NCBI GenBank assembly: GCA_001600415.1
Contig: BCJX01000018.1
Location: forward strand, 201,949-265,948
DNA from: Pascua guehoae
Taxonomy: Eukaryota; Basidiomycota; Tremellomycetes; Trichosporonales; Trichosporonaceae
DNA length: 64,000 bases
Reading direction: 5' to 3'
How positions within the stretch are numbered: the first letter of the stretch is position 1; each line of letters opens with the position of its first letter. Both the position numbers and the translations under genes were made by a program. The notes beneath the pieces are model-generated. The model saw only the letters and a list, made by a program, of their open reading frames with translations, made no database searches and had not been told where the DNA came from. Below are positions 10,360 through 21,963 of the stretch, piece after piece.

Positions 10360-11423
10360 TGTAAAGAGAGGGTGTGCTGTTGTTGTGGATGCAAGCCAGC
10401 GTTGTTCACTGGAACAATAACTCGTACTGGATTGCCGGCGCGGGGCGGCTTGCTTGGGTTGCCTGGGGCACTTCTTTGGGCGGCACTGTCCACAGCCATC
10501 CCCCCGTGGGATGCGGCTTATCGCTCACTCACCCTGCCCGACGCAGCGATACAGCAGCATGGCTCAGCGATAATGTGCACGTTAGGGGACAGGGGGGAGG
10601 TGGGTGTCGGAAAGCTTGGCGCGCGGGGGTTTTGTGGCCCGTGCAGGGCTTGGCTTGGCATCTCAAAGCCGGTGCCCCGCGGTGCCACCTTTGGGTCACG
10701 AGGAGCCGCTTGTTGACAGGCGGTCCTCGCGGGTGGCGCAGCACATGGGCGGCGGCACAGGCTTGACGTCAGTGGTTGTTGAATAGTGTATTTTTCGTTA
10801 ATCGAAGTATTATAGGGGCAATCCAGAACAGGAATGGTGCCAGGACGTTGTGACGGGAGAGAAACGTAGAGGGCTACTTCTTTTGGCCAATACGAGGTTT
10901 CCAAAGACAACAGACTAATTTTGCAACAGGAATGGGCCCCTGTGACATCGTGCCAGGACAGGATTTTTGCTTTGTGGTGCTTCACCCAAGTCTGCAGTCA
11001 GTCCAGTCCAGTCCCACGTCTACGTTTCCGGAGCCGTGCACCGATGTATCTATAGAGGCATTGCCTGAGGCAACTCATCAACGTCGATGAGCAACCGAAC
11101 ACCCATGATAGCTGGCGAACTATTGGAATGTCTTCCATGTTGATGTTGAAGGACTCAAAAGGCGCTTGAGCAAGCCAGCAAGGGTCATGGTGAGCTCCAT
11201 GGATCAGACATTGTCAATGCGCATGGGTAGAGGCTTCTCAACGTCCGTATCTGTCCGTATCTTCCCCTCGCTGAACGGTCAGTGGTACATCTTGATACTT
11301 CCGAACGTGCATGACGCTACTTGGCAGCTGGGTTTCGTTGATACCCGATAGGATTACGGAAAGCGGCACATGTACAGCACAGCGCACACTCGCTCGTCAT
11401 CCGGTATGGCGCCGACCCGCCAA
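10360..11423. other. Intergenic, no gene seen
   Basis: Between the membrane-protein gene and the ACT-domain gene. It may hold a missed 5' exon of the former. No open frame here resembles a known family. Confidence 0.45.
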
Positions 11424-12173
11424 CTAGGCAAACTTCCAACCATCCTTTTCCAGCGCGGTCTTGGCCGCCTCGAGGTCGTTGGTCGTTACCAGTATGTACT
11501 CTGTGTTCCTTGGACGTTAGAGCTGTCGCCGAAGGGACGGGAGTGCGGGGGAAGAGCTCCAGAAGGCCGGGTTTGAGATCACGGGTTTCCAAGAGTTGTT
11601 CACGCGGGGTTGCTACTCACCAAGTGGAGATGGTGAGAATGGCAACCTTGGCCTCTTTGAGTACACGCGGAATTTCTGCCTGCACACCGACCATATCTGC
11701 TGTGAGCTTATGTTCCAGAGTCGGGGGGTTTCACCGGAAGAGCTACTGCGGCGCTACGCCCATCTGACTCGTCACTGCAGCCATTTAAAGCTCGCTCTTG
11801 CACCGCATCAGTCATGAAGTATCGCTCCCCACCTCGTGCTTCCGCACCACAAAACCCTCGGCCTAAAATTTCCCACCAACTCACAATGCTCTAGCGGCCC
11901 CTTGACCCTCAACGAAGTAAACGGCCCACCACAATCGCCCGACTCTGGCATCCCCATCCCCGCAGCCGCCAGGGCCTCCTTGGTGGCGAGGACACTCAGC
12001 TCCTCCTCGGTGCGGGTCACGCTCACCCACCCGCCGTCGCCCTGGAAGAGGGACGAGGGTACGTCGGTGGACACTGGGTACTTTGAGATCCACAGCGGGT
12101 GCGAGCCAGTCAGAAGCGCCAGGATGGGCAGCGACTTGTCGAGCGTGAAGGGGGCGTCGGCACACTTGGGCAT
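11424..12173 (-). CDS. Small ACT-domain protein (ACT_7/CASTOR-like)
   Basis: Exons 11885-12173, 11621-11699 and 11424-11508 (introns 185 and 112 bp) give 150 aa, MPKCADAPFTLDKS to EKDGWKFA. Key motifs are DGGWVSVTRTEEELSVLAT, LRVKGPLEH and, after splicing, VAILTISTWNTEYILVTTND, the ordered blocks of the two-ACT-fold family found in small bacterial and fungal proteins and in animal CASTOR. Such proteins bind amino acids; the ligand here is unknown. The second acceptor is ambiguous by 3 nt (11699 or 11696). The splice at 11508 is supported because it rebuilds STWNTEYILV. Confidence 0.78.
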
Positions 12174-12535
12174 TGCGGGTGGGGTGTGTGTGGGCGTTTC
12201 GTAAATGCCGATGAGTGAGATGGGTCAGTAGGATGAGTGCGCTCTGAGAACTCGCAGAGGTCTTTTTATAGTTGGAAGGTGGTGGTGAGAGGTGGGTTGG
12301 TTGCATGTGGTGCACGTTTGGGTGACCGCAGTTGACTGGGTGCAATGCCGAGAGCCACGTTCAGTGATCGCCCGAAGAGGGGACCCCGCATTCCCCGCCA
12401 TGACGTCATGAAACTTTGGATCTGATCATGTGTGTGATCACCTCGTTGCTGGTTGCTTGATGCTCTGAACGCAGGCACACATCTTGGCAACGCCTTATTG
12501 ACGACGCTTCCATCTCTTCTACATCGCCGTTCATC
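12174..12535. promoter_or_regulatory. Divergent promoter region, ACT gene / beta-glucosidase
   Basis: 362 bp between two divergent starts. A perfect palindrome ATGACGTCAT (CRE/ATF-type site) sits at about 12400-12409, and TGATCATGTGTGTGATCA forms an inverted pair just after it. These are plausible transcription-factor sites, seen only as motifs. Confidence 0.5.
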
Positions 12536-15412
12536 ATGTGGAAGCCAATCCACTTCCTCGTAGGGATAGCCGAGCTCCTGGGCTACTCTCCCATTCCATC
12601 CGCCCCACCCGACGCACCTTACGCCCCGCTCGAGCCTGGAACTGTTGCAGCATGGGCAGTCGCGCGCGACCGGGCAGCGAGTCTCGTGGCCAACATGACG
12701 CTCGTCGAAAAGGTCAACCTCACGTCGGGAGTCGATGGCCCATGTCAGGCCAACTCGGGGAGCGTTCCGCGTCTTGGTATTCCGAGCTTTTGCTATAATG
12801 ACGGGCGTGCGTGCACTTTTCCGTTGTTGTGGAAGGCGTGGTTTAGACATGCAGCGGAGTGGCTTGCCAAAGCCGCACTGGTACTGACACTGACACAGCT
12901 GCGGGGCTGAGGTATACCGACTTTGTGACCCAGTACCCATCGCAGTTTACGTTAGCGATGACCTGGGACCGCAGTTCCATCTGGGACATGATCGAGCACA
13001 TGTCGGCCGAGTTTGCAGCCAAGGGCGTCAACGTCGAGCTTGGTCCGGTACGTCTGCGAGGTTTGATGTCCGACGTGTACTAGAGGTCATGCTGACAGAC
13101 AAAGCTCACAGGTGGCCCACTTGGGCGATCGTAAGCCCACCCACGCGTACAACCCACTCACACCAGACCGTTTGGCGGCCGCAACTGGGAGGCGTTCACG
13201 CCCGACCCGTACCTGTCCTCGACCATGTCGTACATTGCCATCCGCGCGGCGCAATCGTCGGGTCTGATCGCATGTGCCAAACACTACTTTTTGTACGAGC
13301 AGGAACCCGTATGCGACGGCCCGCTGAAGGAGGGGCACCGGACTGGGTGCGCCGATGTCCACTCTATGGTAGATGGTGGGTTGTTGCCCAACTGAGATGT
13401 GGTGCTGAATCGCACAGACAAGACGGTCAAGGAACTGTATCTGCCCAGTTTTGCAGAGGCGGTTCGCGCGGGCGTCGGGGCGGTAATGTGCTCGTACAAC
13501 CAGATCAACGACACGCCGTCGTGCCAGAGCAGCGACTCGATGACGCGCATCCTCAAGGACGAGCTCAACTTCCAGGGCTTGTGAGTGGCTAATCGACAGG
13601 CGGCCGTTGACAGCCAGCGTTTTGAGCGACTTTGGCGGAACACACTCGACAGTCGAGTCTGCCAACGCCGGAATGGACCAAGAGCTCCCTGGGACGTATT
13701 TCTGTGAGTGTTTCGGTGCCACTGCGCCTGCTGATACTAGACGGCGATCGACTTACAAAAGCCGTCAAGGCTGGTGATGTCTCCGAGAAACGCCTGGACG
13801 ACATGGTGACGCGCATTCTCACACCGTGGATTGCAATGGGCCAGGCGGACAAGTGGCGTGCGCCGTCATACACACGGTGGGGTTTGGCCGACGAGGTCCA
13901 CGTCAACGGCCGAGTGTACCACAACCTGCACGAGGACAATCGCCAACCCGAGACGGCCGACCTGGCACGGCGTGTTGCGGAGCACTCGCACGTGCTGCTC
14001 AAGAACGACGGTGTCCTCCCTCTCAACTCTACTGTGCGGCGCATCGGCGTGTTTGGCACCGATGCCGACTACCCGGTGACCATCTCTGGATGTGGCGGCG
14101 ACCTGCTGTGCCGCGAGGGCTCGGAGCGGTGGCACTGGAACGGCACCGTGACCATCGGGGGCGGCTCGGGTGCCGCATACGCGACATACATTGTCCCGCC
14201 GATCGAAGCCATTTCACTCCGTGGGCGCGCTAAAGGCTTGAGAGTGGACCACGTCCTGCGGGATGACGCCACCTTCTTCCCCGCCATCTCAGAGGTTGCG
14301 GGAAGTGTGCAAGTGTGCCTCGTGTTTGTGAGCGTCTTCCTCGTCGAGGGCTGGAACCGGGAAACCCTCCTCCTCGACCACGATGGCGAGGCCCTCATCA
14401 AGCACGTCGCGGATACGTGTGCCGGAGACGTGGTGGTTGTCATCCACGCCGGCAGACAAGTCACCGTTGAGGACTGGATCGACCATCCAAAGGTCAAAGG
14501 CGTCATCTTTGCCGGCTATCCAGGACAGGAGAGCGGCAACGCCCTCGCCAATATCCTCTGGGGCGGCGTCAACCCCAGCGGCAAGCTGGCGTTTACGATG
14601 GGGCGGCGTGAAGAAGACTGGCCGCCGGGAAACGTTCTGCGCAAAAAGGTGCGTCCAGTACGACCAGCAGCGTCGCATCACCGACGTCTTTGAGAATACA
14701 GCATGGCCCGCACTCCCGCCCACTGTGTGGCTGACAGCCAACACTATGCTGACCCCCCAATAGCCGAAACACGGCCCCCCACGTGCAGAGTTTACCGAGC
14801 GCCTCGCCATCGACTACAAGTGGTTTGACTTGCAAAACATCAAGCCCCGCTTCGAGTTTGGTTTTGGCCTCAGCTACACGACCTTTGAGCTGCGCAGCCT
14901 CTCGGTGCGCAAAGAGCACCGTCCAGACAGGGACACGATACAGCCGACCAACGAGCGGCACGTGGGATTTGGCGGCCTGTACGATGTGATTTACGTTGCC
15001 ACCGTCGAGGTCGCCAACACCGGCGCTGTCAAGGGTGGAGAGGTGGCGCAGCTGGTGCGTGCGAATATCATTGCTTGGCCCTTCACTTTACTCTCTCCGC
15101 TCGTCATCGCCCACTGCTTTACGTTTCATGTTCCATGCTCCGCTAGCCCTGCCAGATCCTAACACACAGTACATCTCCTTCCCGCCCAGCGAGGCCGACC
15201 AGCCCCCGCGCCACCTGCGCGGCTACCGCAAGGTCTTTCTCTCTCCCGGCAGGCGTGCGACCGCCGTGTTCCTGCTGCGCAAAAAGGACCTGAGCGTGTG
15301 GGACGTCGAGCGGCAGCTGTGGTATGTCCCCAAGGGCGAGTTTGTGTTCCACGTAGGCCAAAGCTCGCGCCTCCTCGTGCTGGACAAGAAGGTGTACATC
15401 GACCACACCTGA
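12536..15412 (+). CDS. Glycoside hydrolase family 3 beta-glucosidase
   Basis: Nine exons: 12536-12806, 12899-13047, 13099-13130, 13167-13375, 13418-13580, 13618-13703, 13741-14648, 14764-15054, 15170-15412; 783 aa. Splicing rebuilds GH3 landmarks: YNDGPAGLRYTDF, GGPLGRSPFGGRNWEAFTPD, a KHY motif (CAKHYFLYEQE), and SDFGGTHS, where Asp ~279 is the expected nucleophile (SDW in most relatives, here SDF). The second catalytic domain and a C-terminal fibronectin III-like domain (KWFDLQNIKPRFEFGFGLSY onward) are present. It hydrolyses terminal beta-linked glucose. The N-terminus is only weakly signal-like, so secretion is uncertain. Several introns are 36-42 bp, near the practical minimum. Confidence 0.9.
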
Positions 15413-15673
15413 GAGTAAAGAGAAGGGGGACACTCGGTGTTCCCAGCCCTTATGGCCTGTACACCTGTCAGAGATGATGATGTATGGTTCAACCTCGGCT
15501 GCGGCCACGTCCAAGTCGCGTCAGTGATGTCAGTTGCTGCGCTTGTCGAGTCTCAACCCGTCGGCATGTGGTCCCGCATCTATCGTGCATCGTACACTAG
15601 CTCCTACCCCGCGCCACCCCTTGACCGCCAACCGCCAACCTCGCCAACCCACCTCTGCCCCGTTTACACCCTC

Positions 15674-17520
15674 CTAGAAGCCCCGACTCCGCACAATACC
15701 AGCCACACTCCGTGTAAACAACTCGACAAAGCCAATCGCGCTCTCGGCCGCCCCCTCGACGCTGCGCGCCACGCCGCGCAGGTCGTCCATGCGCTGCAGG
15801 TTGCGGCGCAGCGTGTTGAGCGCCGCGGGCAGGTGCGGGTTTGTGCCTGCCGGGTCGGCATCGTGCGGGAACGGCTGGAGGAGGTGGGATTCTGTGCATG
15901 TCAGAGAGGGTTTGGTTTTCGGGGCTGGCCAGGGATTGGGCTTGTTTCTGTCATTGTCGATGTGATCGACCTTGGGGGTCTGTCAATCGCGAGACTGGTC
16001 GATCCCGGTCGACACTCTTGTGTTCATGATTGTTCTCCGTCGTCCTCGGACGAGTCTTACTTCCCCAGTCTTCCCCTCTCCCAGTTATCCTCGTTGCTTG
16101 TTACCTCCGCCATGTTCCACTCTGCCTACACGGCCCTTCGTACCCCATGTGCAATGGAATATGACCTCTCCCATCTGCTCATCTTATGGCCCAAGTCCAC
16201 GTCTGCTCATCTTGCGCCCCAAGTCCTCGTTCATTCGCGGCCACACTTCCTTTCTCCATCCCGTCACTGTCCATCATCTCCTCGGTCCACGCCTGCCCTC
16301 CCATTAACCCCAATTCCATCACGCCAAGACCCACCCCACCCCAGCGCCCACACTCACCAGCCGACAAGTACGCCACCGCCAACCCCACCCGGCGTGTATA
16401 CCAGTCCACCCCCGCCCCCGCATCCTCACGCATCACGCCCTTGCCCGCCGCGGGCGTGGCATACACGGCCTCGTCGGCGATACGCCACGCGTACGCGGCC
16501 GGCGCGGCGGGGTTGGCCGTGACGATGGGCACGCGCCCGCCGACAGCCTCGATAAACGTCAGGTCCTCGTGTTCGTTGGCCGGGTGCAGCGGGTCGTTGG
16601 GGTGGTTTGCCGCGGCCCCCAGTCCTCGTGTCCCCTGGGAGCGGCGGCGGGCGAGCGAGAGCGCCTGCACGACCTGCGGGGGGATGGGGATCGTGGGGGT
16701 CGTCGTGGGGGCGGAGAGGAGGGCGTAGGCCTGGTGGTTAGTCTGTGTATGTACGGTCTGCGGGGGTTTGGACGGGACTGTACTTGAGCCAGGCTCGTAG
16801 CAGGGCTCGAAGTCAGACTCGCGGTCTTCAAGCCCGTCGTTGAATGCCACTGGCACATACCCGACCTGGAATATACTGGTCGGTCGTTCGAGTTCGAGCT
16901 CGAGCTTGTACCAGCTCAACTTCGGCTGGCTCCATACCAGTCCGCCTTCAGTTTGACCTCGTGTTCCCAACCTCGCGCTCTGCCTCCAACCCCGATGCAG
17001 GCGACCACGCGTTGTAGCAATGGTTTTTTTCCAGCCCTAGCTATGCCAATTCAGCCCCATGAGCCTGGCCATTACCACCTCGAGTCAAACTCGAGCTCTC
17101 CAGCCATGAACCCCTTCAGCTCTCCAGCCCCCAGCCCTGTCTTCAGCAACACCACCCCAACAACACAACCCCCAACACTCCCACTCCGACCCCACCCACA
17201 CTCACCTCGACGAGCTTATCCCCAACACCAGCACTCCACTCGAGCCGGCGCGCGAGCACGTCGCGCGCCAAGATGGACGCTCCCGCGCCGGGCTTCTTGG
17301 CCGCATCGCGCATAATCTCAAACCCGGCGTCCTCCCACGCGGCGACGAGGGCGTTTGGCCCGGCGCGCCCGGGGCCAAAGAGCGTGTCGACGACGGCCTC
17401 GGTGTCCCCGCCCTTGTATGCCGGGAGCTGCGCGAGGGCTGACGTGAGTGCCGCGCGCGTAAAGCTCGTGCGCGAGAGGTGCGGGAGGGCCTGGGTTAGG
17501 ATGGCCGAGCGGAGGGACAT
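15674..17520 (-). CDS. COQ9: Ubiquinone biosynthesis protein Coq9
   Basis: Exons 17206-17520, 16358-16730 and 15674-15891 give 301 aa. The start MSLRSAILTQALPHLSRTSF is an amphipathic Arg/Ser mitochondrial presequence. The diagnostic COQ9 block lies in exon 2: DEAVYATPAAGKGVMREDAG followed by VDWYTRRVGLAVAYLSA, which in the family forms the TetR-like lipid-binding fold. Coq9 binds lipid and presents intermediates to Coq7 in the matrix-side CoQ synthome. Both introns are long (475 and 466 bp) and GT-AG. The gene is divergent from the mitochondrial AspRS gene, with 240 bp between starts. Confidence 0.86.
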
Positions 17521-17760
17521 GGTGCGAGTGTTGGTGGATAGACAAGAGTAGAGGTGTGAAGAGGGGTAGAGTAGTTTACACGGCGGTGGTGTGGTTACGA
17601 CAGGCAGGCTGGGTTGGTTGATGGCCGGGTTGGGCCGGAGATTGCGAGATTCCTGCAAGATTGGCGAGCAGGCGTGCCTGGCGGAAAGTTCCAAGTGACA
17701 TCCGAGTTTACATCCAGAGAACCAAACTACCATTCAACCACTTGACCACACTCGACTCCT
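17521..17760. promoter_or_regulatory. Shared divergent promoter, COQ9 / mitochondrial AspRS
   Basis: The 240-bp gap between two divergent genes for mitochondrial proteins must contain both promoters. No specific element is recognised. Confidence 0.5.
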
Positions 17761-20700
17761 ATGTCCGCGCTCGCCCTCCGCCGCACGGCACTGCGCGCCG
17801 AGGCCGTCCTTGGCCGCGGTGCTCACGTTACCCGCGTTGCTCCCTTGCGCGCCTCGCTGCGTGCGCTGACGCCACGGTTCTCGTCCACGAGCAGCACGAG
17901 CAGCAGTATCAAGCCCTTCTCGGTGCCGTCGGGGACGCTGCGTGCGCACCACGGCCCCCGCGCGCGCACCACGCACGAGATCAGCGACCTGGGACCCGAC
18001 CTGATTGGGCAGCGTGTCGTGCTGGCCGGCTGGCTGCATGCTCAGCGGCGCGCGAGCGACAAGCTGCACTTTTTCACGCTGCGCACAGCACGGGGCCAGG
18101 TACAGCTGGTGGTGCGGGACGCGGCTGCGGCGGCGGGGCTGATGGCGTGGCCACTCGAGAGCGTGATCCAGGTGGAAGGCGTGGTGATTCCGCGCAAGTC
18201 GCTGGCAAAGGACGCGAGTGCGGCGTGGGACGCGGTCGAGGTCGAGCTGACGCAGGCGACGCTGCTCAACCCGGCCGACGCGCTGCCATTCTACCCCAAC
18301 CGGCCCGGACAGCAGCTCGCCAACGAAGAGCTGCGGCAAGAGTACCGCTTCCTCGACCTGCGGAGGGACGAGCTCGCGGCCAACCTCCGCACGCGCAGCG
18401 AGGTCGCCCATGTCATCCGCACCACGCTCCACGAGCTGGGCTTTGTCGAGGTCGAGACCCCGGTCCTCCTCAACTCGTCGCCAGAGGGCGCGCGCGAGTT
18501 CCTCGTCCCCACCCGTGTTTCAACGGGAGACGCACCCGCATTCTACGCCCTTCCCCAAAGCCCCCAGCAGCCCAAACAGCTCCTCGTCGCCTCGGGCGCC
18601 GTCGACAAGTATTACCAGATTGCACGCTGCTTCCGCGACGAGGACGGGCGCAAAGACCGCCAGCCAGAGTTTACCCAGGTCGACATTGAAATGGCCTTTG
18701 TCGACGGCGCACCCCCGCAGACTCCAGCTTCGGCGGCTACCCCGGGCGAGACCCAGATGCGCTCGACGTGGACACTCGGCGGCGCCCAGGTCCGCGACGT
18801 TGTCGAGACGCTCATCAAGCGCATCTGGAAACAGGTAAAGGGCATCGACCTCGAGGGCTGGTTCCGCGTCATGCCCTACGACGTGGCCATGGACGTGTAC
18901 GGATCAGACAAGCCCGATACACGCTACGAAATGTACACGCTCCCCATCGGGTACTATCCGACCCTGTCGGACGCGTCCCTCGACAAGGTCTTGCTCGACC
19001 AGAGCCCCAGTACCGTCGAGTGGATGGTCACACCCAAGAAGTGGGCAGACGGGCTCGATGTCGCTGCGATTGCGGGGGATAACCAGTTTGTGAGTGGTTG
19101 GAGAGGTGGAGAGGCGGAGACGAGAGGTGGCAGAATTGGAGTTGGGTTAAGGGTGGAGAGGAGTGATGAGCGCGAGACGAGGATGGAAAAAGCGACAGGA
19201 GGACGGGAGCAGGAGGCCGGAGCAGGAGACCAGAGGGAGGCATGGAGACGAGGACGAGGACGGGGACGAGGCAACGGGACGAGTGTGCAACTCCGGCCGC
19301 TACTACCTGGGCGACCTAGTCTGAAGCGGGGTGATGATGAGGCCGAGCCACCTCGGTGTCGAAGAGCACGAGGCACCCGCCTCACTGAGGAAGACGGCTG
19401 GCATGTCCGCGCAAGTGGGCGTTTGCCGTAGGGAATCGAACATTCCTTACTTTCACTACTATTCTCAACCGAATACCGATCGTGCTTGGCTGCTAGCCGA
19501 GAAAACCGCTGCCCTCGACCCAGCACGCTCTGAAGTGCACAAATGGCCGCCGAAGCCAGAGTGTACAAACTGCGTCTTTTGCACTTTCCCACTTGTGGCC
19601 AAGTCTCCATCTCACATAAATCCCCCCGCATAAAACGTGACATGCGCCCCTGGCCCAACTTCGCCGCTGACGCCAGATCGACTATGTCCGGATCACGCCG
19701 GAGAACACACACTCGTGGTTGGCCGAGTCGGTGCTCACGCTCCCCCTGGGCCTGGCGTGCGACCCGTCGCTGCCCGGCGGCGTCGAGCCCGGTGACGTCG
19801 TGTGGCTGTCGCGCCGGCCCAAGATTGCCGAGGGCGGGTGGACGCAGCTCGGCAGGTTGAGGGTGCAGATTATGGATCTGTTGGTGGAAAAGGGTGAGTG
19901 AGAGCCGGGCGAGCGAGAGCGAGCAGCGAGCAAAGCGAGAGCAAGAGATGCGAGCACAAGCAACGTGAAAGGAAGCAAGGCGAAAGGAAGCAAGGCGAGA
20001 GCGAGCTAGTGCCAACCTGCAATTGTAGGGGCGTACAGCGGGGGCGTGTAGGGGAGTGTGATCGACGACGGGGTCGTGGCCGCGGACCGGAGAAAGGGCA
20101 GAGAGCTGCCAGAGCGAAAGCTGAGGCATGCTTGGCAAAGTGTCACGGGGCAATGCTGTGTGTGGAGAGCGTACGCGGCTTGATGAGCAGTTGTGCGGTG
20201 GTCAATCGCCTCTGTTGGTCCGTCTCGGGGTATACTGTGCTCGTCTCACCCCCTCCCCCTCAGCAACAATTTCTGAGCCCCCCGTCCCCTAACCCCACCC
20301 CAACCCCCCAAACCGACCAACCAACACCCCCCGGCCCAACTAACCCCAGGCCTCCACACCCTCCCGACCACCCCCCACTTCCTCTGGATCACAAACTTCC
20401 CCCTCTTCACACACGCCGACGAGGACAAGGCGGCCCTCTCGCGCGGCCGCTGGGCCGCGACCCACCACCCCTTCACGGCGCCCGTGGCCGAGGACCTCGC
20501 CGAGCTCGAGGCCGGCAAGCCCGAGCGCGTGCGCGGCCAGCACTACGACCTCGTCCTCGACGGCCAGGAGATTGGCGGCGGCAGCGTGCGCATCCACGAC
20601 GCCAGGCTGCAGGAATACGTCATGCGCGAGGTGCTCCAGTTGGACGACGATGAGATGGGCCGCTTTGACCACTTGTTGCGCGCGTTGAGGTGCGGCGCGC

Positions 20701-21503
20701 CGCCGCATGGGGGGGTGGCGCTTGGTGAGTAAAGGCGTGGGGCAGGGCGTGAGCGGGNNNNNNNNNNNNNNNNNNNNNNNNNNNNNNNNNNNNNNNNNNN
20801 NNNNNNNNNNNNNNNGGGGGACGTTGCTGATTTGGTGATGGGGGGAGGCGGTGGGGACGGGGACGGAGACGGAGGTGGGCCCGAGGGGGTCGTCGATGGC
20901 GAAGACGCGTGAGGCTGGCTGCGAGAGCCCAGGTGCCAACTGCACCAACGCGGCCTACAAGACTCGAGCAGTCTTGCAAGCCTACACGCCCTGGTGTGAG
21001 CTTTGGCATCGCAGCTTGCTTGGTCAAGCTCCCCAATGACCCGCTCCCCCAGACCCCAGCTCTTCCCGAGCTCGCCTCGAGTCTACCCACAGAACCTCCT
21101 CCCGCTATCTATTCGTCTTGTGCACCAAGGCTGCACCTACGCCCACCCCCAACGACATTATTCTTCACCCCCACCCCACCCCAACCATCAGCGACTCTCC
21201 TAACCTCCTCTCCAACTATTACAAACCCACTAACACGCAGGCTTTGACCGCCTCGTCGCCACCCTCGTGGGCGCCAAGAGCATCCGCGACGTCATTGCCT
21301 TCCCCAAGACGGGCTCGGGCGTCGACCCCGTCTTCAAGAGCCCCTCGCCGGCGTCCGCAGACGTCTTGAAAGAGTATGGCCTCCAGGCTGCCAAGGGCGC
21401 AGTGGCGGCGCGTGCCAGTGAAGAGCCCAAGGGAGGGGCCAAGGACGAGGACGGGGTCCGGACGGGAGAACCCAGTTATCCTATTCCGGATTTCAAAAAC
21501 TAG
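17761..21503 (+). CDS. MSD1: Mitochondrial aspartyl-tRNA synthetase
   Basis: Exons 17761-19089, 19677-19893, 20350-20724 and 21241-21503 give 727 aa. The Arg-rich, acid-poor first ~60 residues look like a presequence. The OB-fold anticodon domain follows ([20 protein letters not shown]), then class II motifs: [19 protein letters not shown], motif 2 [20 protein letters not shown] and motif 3 [20 protein letters not shown]. The bacterial-type insertion domain lies between motifs 2 and 3. It charges mitochondrial tRNA-Asp. Three introns are 587, 456 and 516 bp, unusually long here; the last contains the assembly gap, so its length is not reliable. Frame is consistent across all junctions. Confidence 0.92.
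20758..20815. other. Assembly gap (58 N)
   Basis: Runs of N inside intron 3 of the mitochondrial AspRS gene. The gap does not touch coding sequence. G-rich sequence on both sides probably caused it. Confidence 0.99.
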
Positions 21504-21963
21504 ACTATCCTGGACATCTGACGGGAAGGAGAGGAGACGAGGGGATGCCGCATGGGTGTACTAGATAGATGTCCATGTTAGACGCTGCACAGTTCCCATG
21601 AAGGCGACAGTGACACTGGGCGGTTCTCGATGCGCATACACCTCGACTTGGCGTTTCTCAATGCATATCCACCCGACTTGGCGTTTCGACGACGCACATA
21701 CATCTCGGCTTACGATCACGTCACTGTCTGTGGCATATACATATCAACTCAACTACGATGCAAGGTGCAATGGCGTGTACCTGACGATACTATTGGGTTG
21801 TTCCTGTTGTTCCCGTTGTTCTCGACTCTGGGTGGGTGAAGCGCAGGCTTTGGAGCCAACGTGTTGTTGGGTCTGGCACTGGAATGGAGACTGCAACAAA
21901 CATCAGGCAAACACCCCTGCACAACCGCCGACTCCTACCCCCCAGTCACGTCCCCGGGCCAGC
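21504..21963. other. Intergenic between convergent genes
   Basis: 3' flanks of AspRS and PEX5. It has imperfect direct repeats of ACTTGGCGTTTC (about 21643-21702). No gene seen. Confidence 0.55.

Noticed and set aside
10374..10766. 130-codon plus-strand frame
   Set aside because: No family pattern, overlaps another chance frame of equal length, and no splice or leader evidence.
17734..18432. 232-codon minus-strand frame
   Set aside because: It is antisense to the mitochondrial AspRS exon 1; such shadows are expected in GC-rich coding DNA.
19425..19450. Possible minus-strand tRNA (GGAATGTTCGATTCC looks like a B box)
   Set aside because: The T arm pairs only as a plain hairpin with a misplaced TTCGA, and no acceptor or anticodon arm can be folded.
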